A stretch of 64,000 bases of DNA, taken from Psychrobacter raelei (GTDB lineage Bacteria > Pseudomonadota > Gammaproteobacteria > Pseudomonadales > Moraxellaceae). Shown here piece by piece: positions 57,713-64,000 of the stretch. Made by a program: the position numbers and the translations under genes. The stretch lies in contig NZ_CP093310.2 in the NCBI RefSeq assembly GCF_022631235.3, positions 1,302,001 through 1,366,000 of the forward strand. The letters run 5' to 3'. The notes under the pieces were generated by a model, which saw only the letters and a program-made list of their open reading frames with translations, was not told where the DNA came from and did not search any database. The stretch's first letter is position 1. Each line of letters opens with the position of its first letter.

Positions 57713-58126
57713 ATCTTTATGCCTATCAAATGTTATTAAAATTAATTTCTTCTCTTGAAGTGCTAACTTTTATAGTAGATGATTTTTTATAAGCAATAAA
57801 CAGGCGTTATGGCAATATATTGTTCTTATTTATAGAACAGTTGTGAGTGACATGTCTTTTTTGTTAGTTTTTTAGATACTTTCTCTGTACTCATCGACGA
57901 ATCATTTTTTAAAATCAGCTGCGTACAAAGTTTGTAGATGAAGACATAAAACCTAGGCGCTCATAATTAGGTATAGTAAGCGTATGTGAAAGGCATCAAG
58001 ATTTTGTCGAGTCAACACGTGTGCTGTTTTGATATTGCAATTAATCTTCGCTATATGTTGGATTTTTAGTGTCGCTCATGTACGATAACGCCTTACGAAC
58101 CTATACCCTGATATGAGATCGCTCCT
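57713..58126. other. divergent control region upstream of potA
   Basis: This is about 410 bp of AT-rich DNA between divergent genes. It must hold promoters for both, but I see no strong -35/-10 pair, operator or RNA structure. The ribosome site before potA is weak (GAGA, about twelve bases upstream). Confidence 0.4.
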
Positions 58127-59275
58127 ATGTCGCTTAATGAAACTTCGGCACTGGCTTCAGCCAACGCCACCGAAAAAAAGTCGCTGCTACAGATTCGTGG
58201 GCTAAACAAAGCCTATGATGATACTCAGATTCTAAAAAGTATCGACTTAGATATTTATGATGGCGAGTTTTTAACTTTGCTGGGGCCTTCAGGCTGTGGT
58301 AAGACCACACTACTGCGCCTCATAGGCGGCTTTGAAATGCCGGATACGGGCTCTATGCAGTTAGATGGGGTCGATATCACCCATCTACCCGCTGAAAAAC
58401 GCCCAATTAATACCGTGTTTCAGCAGTATGCACTATTTCCGCATATGAATGTGTATGACAATATCGCGTATGGTTTGAAGCTTAAAAAAGTGCCCAAAGC
58501 TGAGATTGATACTCGGGTAAAAGAGGCGCTAAAAATGGTACAGCTTGAGCATACCATAAATCGTCGCCCACAAGACTTATCAGGGGGGCAGCAGCAGCGT
58601 ATTGCAATTGCGCGTGCGGTGGTTAACCGTCCTAAAATGCTACTGCTTGATGAGCCTTTGTCTGCGCTTGATGCTAAGATGCGGGTGCAGATGCAATCTG
58701 AGCTTAAGCGCTTGCAGCGAGAGCTTGGTATTACCTTCGTATTCGTAACTCACGACCAAGAAGAAGCCTTATCGATGTCTGATCGTATTGCGGTAATGAA
58801 AGCTGGCGAGTTTCAACAGATTGATTCACCCATTCGTATTTATGAAACCCCAGCTAACTTATTTACTGCCAACTTTATCGGTGAGACCAACTTATTTAAA
58901 GCCCGTGTGCTAGAGGTGGCTGATAAACACATAAAAGTAGAGGTCACTGAGCAAAAAGAGGGCTTTCATCCGATACGTGAGTTGCCGCGTCCAAAATTTG
59001 CGGTGCAAGTGGGACAAAGCATTAACCTATTGCTACGCCCAGAGGATATTCGCGTTTATTACCTCAATGAAGGTCATGAAGGTTTGGTCGGGCACGTGAT
59101 CGATAGTGCTTATAAAGGCAGTACCTTAGACTCTGTGATTCGTCTGCAAAATGGCAATGTGGTTAAGGCTTCTGAGTATTTCAACGAAGATGATCCCAAT
59201 TTTAACTATAAATTGGGCCAAGAGGTGCGTGTAGACTGGGTTGATGGCTGGGAGTGGATTTTACCTGATGAATAA
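58127..59275 (+). CDS. potA: spermidine/putrescine ABC transporter ATP-binding protein
   Basis: This is the ATPase of a polyamine importer at the cytosolic face of the inner membrane. The protein has 382 residues. Walker A is GPSGCGKT (53-60), Q-loop [10 protein letters not shown], signature LSGGQQQR (151-158), Walker B LLLLDEP region (D175-E176) and the switch His in FVTHDQEEA. The C-terminal TOBE domain (about 260-375) includes [11 protein letters not shown]. It is the first gene of potABCD; its last codons overlap the potB start. Confidence 0.92.
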   Translation: MSLNETSALASANATEKKSLLQIRGLNKAYDDTQILKSIDLDIYDGEFLTLLGPSGCGKTTLLRLIGGFEMPDTGSMQLDGVDITHLPAEKRPINTVFQQYALFPHMNVYDNIAYGLKLKKVPKAEIDTRVKEALKMVQLEHTINRRPQDLSGGQQQRIAIARAVVNRPKMLLLDEPLSALDAKMRVQMQSELKRLQRELGITFVFVTHDQEEALSMSDRIAVMKAGEFQQIDSPIRIYETPANLFTANFIGETNLFKARVLEVADKHIKVEVTEQKEGFHPIRELPRPKFAVQVGQSINLLLRPEDIRVYYLNEGHEGLVGHVIDSAYKGSTLDSVIRLQNGNVVKASEYFNEDDPNFNYKLGQEVRVDWVDGWEWILPDE

Positions 59276-60170
59276 ATCAACATTATCTAATGCCATTAGT
59301 CACAGCAAAAATAATGGCCGCCTATTTCAGCGGGTCACCTTATTTGTAATTTGGGCCTGGCTGGTTATTTTTGCATTATTGCCCAATATATTGGTGGTAC
59401 TAGCAAGCTTTTTAACCCGCGATGAAGATAAGTTCTTGGCAATGCCATTAACGGTTGAGAACTACTTACGCTTCATCGACCCATTGTACGTCAAAGTTTT
59501 TTTGCATTCGTTAAGTATGGCGGCCATTACCACCTTGATTTGTCTGCTGTTAGGCTATCCTTTTGCATGGCTGATTAGCCGAGTATCAAAAAAATGGCAG
59601 TCGTTTTTAATGCTATTGTTAATTATTCCATTTTGGACCAACTCACTGGTGCGCTTGTATGCTGTAAAGCTGATTTTGGCGGCCAACGGGCTGTTAAGCT
59701 CAGCACTGATTGGAGCTGGGCTGATTAACGAGCCACTACAGATTTTATATACCCAAAAGGCGGTCATCGGCGGACTGGTGTATCTGTTATTTCCATTTAT
59801 GGTATTGCCGCTGTATGCAGTATTTACCGATTTGCGAGACGACATTGTACTGGCTTCAAAGGACTTGGGCGCCAATAAGTTTCAAACCTTTTGGCACATT
59901 ATATTGCCATTGACCACGCCCGGTATTATCTCAGGGGTGCTGCTGGTATTACTGCCGGCGATGGGGATGTTCTATGTGGCTGATATCTTAGGCGGTTCAC
60001 GTAACTTGTTGGTGGGTAATATTATTAAGTCGCAGTTTTTGGATGCACGCGACTGGCCGTTTGGCGCTGCAGCGAGTGTGCTGTTGACCTTAACGATGGC
60101 AATATTGATTGCCGCTTATTACGCCAGCAGCAAACGCATTGGCAAAACTGATCATAATGAAGTGGCATAG
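59268..60170 (+). CDS. potB: polyamine ABC transporter permease PotB
   Basis: The protein has 300 residues with six membrane segments. The permease loop that contacts the ATPase is [25 protein letters not shown] (EAA motif). The start ATG at 59268 overlaps the end of potA by eight bases, suggesting translational coupling; a reading from 59241 would overlap more and lacks reason. PotB pairs with PotC to form the channel. Confidence 0.92.
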   Translation: MNKSTLSNAISHSKNNGRLFQRVTLFVIWAWLVIFALLPNILVVLASFLTRDEDKFLAMPLTVENYLRFIDPLYVKVFLHSLSMAAITTLICLLLGYPFAWLISRVSKKWQSFLMLLLIIPFWTNSLVRLYAVKLILAANGLLSSALIGAGLINEPLQILYTQKAVIGGLVYLLFPFMVLPLYAVFTDLRDDIVLASKDLGANKFQTFWHIILPLTTPGIISGVLLVLLPAMGMFYVADILGGSRNLLVGNIIKSQFLDARDWPFGAAASVLLTLTMAILIAAYYASSKRIGKTDHNEVA

Positions 60171-60179
60171 GGGAGTTGT

Positions 60180-60956
60180 ATGAGTAGTTCAATGAAGTGG
60201 CTGTCTCGCCTCTATTTAACCCTAATGTATTTGATTATGTTTGCGCCAATTATGGTCATGGTGGTGTTCTCATTTAACGCCTCCAAGATTGGTTATCACT
60301 GGGGCGGCTTTAGTTTACATTGGTATCATGAGTTGTTTAGCAATGAGGCTATGATTCAAGCGGCCATTAATTCAGTGTTGTTGGCAGTGGTTGCGGCGAC
60401 GGTTACCACAGTGATTGGCGGGCTTACCGCATTGTCTTTTCAGCGCTATGACTTTAAGGGTAAAAGCGTACTGCAAAGCTTATTGTTTGTGCTGATGATG
60501 TCGCCTGAGATTGTGCTGGCCATCTCGCTATTGGCACTGTTTTTAATCATAGGTATTGAGCTGGGCTTTATAACCTTGTTATTAGCGCACATTACCTTTT
60601 GTCTGCCTTTTGTGGTGATTACCGTATCAGCCCGATTATCGAGTATGGACAATAGTGTATTGGAAGCCGCCCGTGACTTGGGTGCCAGTGAATTTACGAT
60701 GATTCGTACGGTACTGTTGCCCATTATCCTGCCTGCGGTATTGGCCGGCTGGGTATTGGCCTTTACTTTATCGCTGGATGATGTGGTGGTGTCTACCTTC
60801 AATACCGGTGCCAACTTTGAGATTTTACCGCTACAAATTTATTCTATGGTGCGGGTCGGGGTGAAGCCTGAGGTCAATGCGGTGGGTACCTTATTATTGG
60901 CCATTTCACTGGTGGGCTTGGTCATCTCTCAATTACTACTTCTTAAAAAACGTTAA
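60180..60956 (+). CDS. potC: polyamine ABC transporter permease PotC
   Basis: The protein has 258 residues, with six membrane segments and the EAA loop EAARDLGASEFTMIRTVLLPIILPAV. The conserved SLDDVVVSTFNTGANFEILPL is typical of PotC/PotI. It starts nine bases after potB, with GGGGAG just before the ATG, and is followed within ten bases by potD. Confidence 0.92.
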   Translation: MSSSMKWLSRLYLTLMYLIMFAPIMVMVVFSFNASKIGYHWGGFSLHWYHELFSNEAMIQAAINSVLLAVVAATVTTVIGGLTALSFQRYDFKGKSVLQSLLFVLMMSPEIVLAISLLALFLIIGIELGFITLLLAHITFCLPFVVITVSARLSSMDNSVLEAARDLGASEFTMIRTVLLPIILPAVLAGWVLAFTLSLDDVVVSTFNTGANFEILPLQIYSMVRVGVKPEVNAVGTLLLAISLVGLVISQLLLLKKR

Positions 60957-60965
60957 GGATTTATG

Positions 60966-62090
60966 ATGGCTAATAACAACTTATTCTCACGCCGACGTTT
61001 TTTGGGAATGACAGGTGCAGGTTTGGTTGGCTTATCGGGACTGGGTCTAGCCGGCTGTCAGCGCTCTAATACCGACACTGATACCGCCGATTTGGCCAAT
61101 ACCGCGCGTGGTAACGTGGTCAAGGTCTATAACTGGACCGAGTACATTTCAGACAGTGTGCTAAAAGGCTTTACTCAAGAGACGGGCATCGAGGTCATTT
61201 ATAGTACCTTTGACTCCAATGAGGCCATGTATGCTAAGCTAAAATTGATGAATGGCAGCGGCGATTATGATGTGATATTTCCAGGTACAGACTTTGTCGA
61301 TAAGATGCGCAAAGAGAGTATGCTTGAGGTCATAGATCATAATAAGCTCAGTAATTTTGGTAATTTAAGTCCTACCTTCTTAGATGCCTCGTTTGACCCA
61401 CAAAACAAATTTAGTGTGCCTTATCTGTGGGGTTCATCTGGGATTGCAGTCAATAAATCCCGTATTGATATTAACAGTATCACCTCTTGGAATGACTTAT
61501 GGCGTCCTGAATTTGAGGGCCGGGTGATGCTAATGAATGATTTGCGTGATGTGTTTACCATGGGGCTATTAACCTTAGGTTATCCCGCCACCACTCATGA
61601 CCCTAAGCACATTGAAGCGGCATACCAAAAGCTGTCAAAGCTTATGCCCAACGTGCGCACCTTTAACTCAGATGCACCGCGTATGCCGTTTATGGAAGGG
61701 GAGACGTATCTGGGGCTTGCCTGGAATGGTGAGGTGATTATGGCGCAAGATCAGGGCATGCCTGAGCTTGATTTTGTGTATCCCAAAGAAGGGGTGATTA
61801 TGTGGATGGATAACATGTCCATTCCCAAAAATGCCAAAAACCGCGAAAATGCCTACGCCTTTATCGACTATCTACTGCGCCCAGATAATGCCGCCATTAT
61901 TAGTGAAGAGATCGGTTACGGCTCACCTAATGAGAGCGCCAAGAAGCTGATGCCTGCAGATATTGCCAATAACCAAATTATCTATCCTCCCGATGACTTA
62001 CTTGGTCACGCTTTGTTCCGAGAAGATGTTGGCGATACCACCATGGCCTTGTATCAAAAATATTGGGACCGACTCAAGGTCGATATGTAG
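60966..62090 (+). CDS. potD: polyamine-binding protein PotD, Tat-exported lipoprotein
   Basis: The protein has 374 residues and binds spermidine or putrescine for PotABC. The N-terminus has a twin-arginine motif SRRRFLG (8-14) followed by a hydrophobic stretch and a lipobox LAGC (C31). It is therefore predicted to be exported folded and lipid-anchored, unlike the soluble Sec-exported E. coli PotD. The mature part begins VVKVYNWTEYI and has TFDSNEAMYAKL and the substrate-pocket LAWNGEVIMA. I chose ATG 60966 (AAGGA six bases upstream) over ATG 60963, three bases away. Confidence 0.9.
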   Translation: MANNNLFSRRRFLGMTGAGLVGLSGLGLAGCQRSNTDTDTADLANTARGNVVKVYNWTEYISDSVLKGFTQETGIEVIYSTFDSNEAMYAKLKLMNGSGDYDVIFPGTDFVDKMRKESMLEVIDHNKLSNFGNLSPTFLDASFDPQNKFSVPYLWGSSGIAVNKSRIDINSITSWNDLWRPEFEGRVMLMNDLRDVFTMGLLTLGYPATTHDPKHIEAAYQKLSKLMPNVRTFNSDAPRMPFMEGETYLGLAWNGEVIMAQDQGMPELDFVYPKEGVIMWMDNMSIPKNAKNRENAYAFIDYLLRPDNAAIISEEIGYGSPNESAKKLMPADIANNQIIYPPDDLLGHALFREDVGDTTMALYQKYWDRLKVDM

Positions 62091-62099
62091 GCCGGCATA

Positions 62100-62786
62100 A
62101 TGAACGCTTTATCCCATCTGCTTAATCACCATTGGCGCTTATTAGTCAGCTTACTAATAGGTGCCCTGATGGGTGGCGTGGTCCACCTAACGTGGCACGT
62201 CTCATTGAGTGCGGCATTGATTATCGGTTGGGATATCACCGTGCTATCATTTATTGCCAGTATTATTGTGATGATGAGACATGATACCCTGCATAAGCAT
62301 TTAAGCAGTACTCGGCAAAGCACCTTTTTTATTTTATCTTTAATCACAGTCTCAAGCTTCATCTGTGTCTATGCCATCGCTCGGCAAACTCAGTTGGCTG
62401 AGACTTATAAAGATATCACATTAGTACTGAGCCTGATTTTGACCATAGCCACTATTTTTATTGCCTGGTTGATGATTCAAGTGGTATTTGCGCTGCAGTA
62501 TGCTTATTTGTATTTTTCTGAACAACAAAAAGGCCAACGCTTGCCGCTGGCCTTTCCTGAAATGAGCTTGGATATAGATAAAAGTACACCCAGTACCAGC
62601 GAGCCACCTAAATATGTCGATTTTTTTTACTGTGCTGTGGCAATAGGCACCTCTGGGCAAACGGCAGATGTTACGTTTACTTCCCTTAAAGGCCGCAAAT
62701 TGGCCATATTACACTCAATTATTGCCTTTGCTTTTAACCTTAGCATTATTGCGTTACTGATTAATATCATTGCCGCCTATTTATAA
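62100..62786 (+). CDS. DUF1345 family membrane protein
   Basis: The protein has 228 residues and about five membrane segments. The conserved DUF1345 stretch PKYVDFFYCAVAIGTSGQTADVTF lies near residue 170. This part resembles the pore region of small ion channels, but no function is proven for the family. It starts nine bases after potD, so it is probably transcribed with the pot operon. No terminator is evident after it. Confidence 0.82.
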   Translation: MNALSHLLNHHWRLLVSLLIGALMGGVVHLTWHVSLSAALIIGWDITVLSFIASIIVMMRHDTLHKHLSSTRQSTFFILSLITVSSFICVYAIARQTQLAETYKDITLVLSLILTIATIFIAWLMIQVVFALQYAYLYFSEQQKGQRLPLAFPEMSLDIDKSTPSTSEPPKYVDFFYCAVAIGTSGQTADVTFTSLKGRKLAILHSIIAFAFNLSIIALLINIIAAYL

Positions 62787-62900
62787 GGCCGATGGGATAA
62801 GATCGATGGGTGATATGGCCGGTGCTGTTATTCATCTAGCTGACATCCTAGCTGATATTATTGTGTTTAGTTTATCGACGCCAAAAGCGCCGCTAGTGGC

Positions 62901-63614
62901 TTAAGAGTTGAGTGCCTGCTGGCAAGCCTCAGCCAAATAAGGGTCTATGCTGTCTTGACCCATAAGCCATTTTAGATAACCTGCGCCATCAGAGCTTGCG
63001 GCTAACTCAGTAATGGCTTGGCCTTTATATTTACCAAAGCTTAAGTGAGTAGGGATGCGCGCCATTTCGCTGAATTGATACAAGCTTTCAACATCTGTAA
63101 TGTTATGACCTTGGCTATTGGCAAGCTCAATTAAGCTGCCAAGTACTAGCTGGGTAAAATAGATGTCATAAATAGCAGCGTGCGCGTGCTTGGCCTGCTC
63201 GCGTGCCACTTGACGGTGAAAGTGATACAGCAGTGATACCAGTTTATGACTCTCAAGAATCGGCAGTAGATAGCTTGACATCGCCTTGGTACAAATGAGC
63301 TTGGGCGTGTGGGTGACGCCGGCATTTTTTAGTACCGCCATATCATAGTCTATGTTATGACCGACTAGGTATTCGACGCTGTTTGGCAAACGAAACTCTG
63401 TGTGTGGCGGTTCATGAGCCACATCCTCATCACAAATGTGTGAGGTCGCCATAGAGCCTAAGCTTATCGGCTTTAGTGGATTGAAGCGCTTGGATCGGGG
63501 GGCTTGGATAACCTCGATTTTTGCATTATTAATGGCAATAATGCTATAGGCCGCTTCCGTCATATGTGGATCTACCAGCCCTGTGGTTTCGGTGTCTAAA
63601 ATATAAGTGGTCAT
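62901..63614 (-). CDS. DnaQ-like 3'-5' exonuclease, ExoX type
   Basis: The protein has 237 residues. The DEDDh catalytic set is complete: D7 and E9 (ILDTETTGL), D91 (HNIDYDMAVL), H145 and D150 (HAAIYD). A C-terminal domain, LSFGKYKGQAITELA...GYLKWLMGQD, matches the small module at the end of exodeoxyribonuclease X. It probably trims single-stranded DNA ends in repair. It is a single gene on the minus strand. Confidence 0.83.
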   Translation of the reverse strand: MTTYILDTETTGLVDPHMTEAAYSIIAINNAKIEVIQAPRSKRFNPLKPISLGSMATSHICDEDVAHEPPHTEFRLPNSVEYLVGHNIDYDMAVLKNAGVTHTPKLICTKAMSSYLLPILESHKLVSLLYHFHRQVAREQAKHAHAAIYDIYFTQLVLGSLIELANSQGHNITDVESLYQFSEMARIPTHLSFGKYKGQAITELAASSDGAGYLKWLMGQDSIDPYLAEACQQALNS

Positions 63615-63775
63615 AATAAATAGGCCTAAGTTTGATTTACTACATTATAATGACAAATCAAGCTAAGGTGATGACATCTTTATCAATTTGTTGCCACGAG
63701 CAGTGCTCTCAAAGACAAGATCAACGGTTACTCTAACCGCTGGTTTATACAATGACTAAAATAGCCTTGCCTAGA

Positions 63776-64000
63776 TCAGTTGTTTTTGGCAAATAACACC
63801 AGGCCTAAGATAATGATTGCCACGCCCACTAAGCCAAGCGCAGAAGGTAGATCATTGTTTAATAAAAACATACCGCCAATTAACGCAAAGATAACCTCGC
63901 TGGCTTGAGTGGCATCCACGCCGGCCACTTCACTGGATGTTTTGGCCTCTTCACGGGCATACAAAAATAGTCCTGTGGCTACCACACCTGCCAATAATGC
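63776..64000 (-). CDS. drug/metabolite (EmrE/EamA-like) transporter, C-terminal part
   Basis: The frame is open to the right edge, so the gene begins outside the window. The visible 75 residues have two membrane segments. They show the DMT-type ending ATQASEVIFALIGGMFLLNNDLPSALGLVGVAIIILGLVLF, with the conserved Ala-Thr-Gln and Glu of the multidrug efflux (PF13536-like) group. The substrate is unknown. Confidence 0.7.
   Translation of the reverse strand, partial: ALLAGVVATGLFLYAREEAKTSSEVAGVDATQASEVIFALIGGMFLLNNDLPSALGLVGVAIIILGLVLFAKNN

Overview
The window looks like chromosomal DNA of a gammaproteobacterium of the Moraxellaceae, most likely Psychrobacter. This is inferred from gene content, moderate GC and protein style (an MCR-like lipid A phosphoethanolamine transferase, a long-form LeuA, a Bap-type giant adhesin); no database search was run. 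Most of it is ordinary metabolism and transport. I see no rRNA, tRNA, CRISPR array or prophage.

Left part (1-15.1 kb): the end of a YoaK/DUF1275 membrane protein; a leucine-themed group (LeuE-like exporter, Lrp/AsnC regulator, leuA); a YfhL-type ferredoxin; a YdcF-like protein; the tRNA hydroxylation protein TrhP; a YeiH-type exporter with a divergent LysR; glutathione-dependent formaldehyde dehydrogenase with another divergent LysR; an MscS channel; the dipeptidase PepD; and a small orphan gene.

Middle-left (15.1-22.4 kb): a phenylalanine/tyrosine degradation locus. phhA and phhB make tyrosine, hppD makes homogentisate and fahA finishes the pathway. A LysR regulator sits at the centre and an NhaC-type carrier at the end. 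No classical homogentisate dioxygenase (HmgA) or maleylacetoacetate isomerase (MaiA) is present. The place next to fahA is held by a VOC-superfamily protein with a full set of metal ligands, which is a candidate for a missing step.

22.4-27.9 kb: an envelope-modification locus on the minus strand, in transcription order MCR-like eptA, response regulator, sensor kinase, dgkA and PAP2 phosphatase. Two copies of a GTTAAG-N5-GTTAAG box, one before eptA and one before dgkA, suggest that the local regulator controls both halves.

28.4-54.7 kb: a truncated OmpA-type lipoprotein gene, a complete IS1-family element with perfect 25-bp ends and an 8-bp target duplication, and one 24.5-kb gene for an 8168-residue secreted adhesin. 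The adhesin has a BapA-like N-terminus, three 85-residue Ig-like repeats, exactly 42 tandem 105-residue repeats that are almost identical in DNA, 22 tandem 93-residue repeats, and an RTX-like C-terminus. No type I secretion genes lie in the window.

Right end (54.8-64 kb): a second NhaC-type carrier, a glutathionyl-hydroquinone reductase, a complete potABCD polyamine import operon whose binding protein has a Tat plus lipoprotein signal, a DUF1345 membrane protein, an ExoX-like exonuclease and the end of a drug/metabolite transporter.
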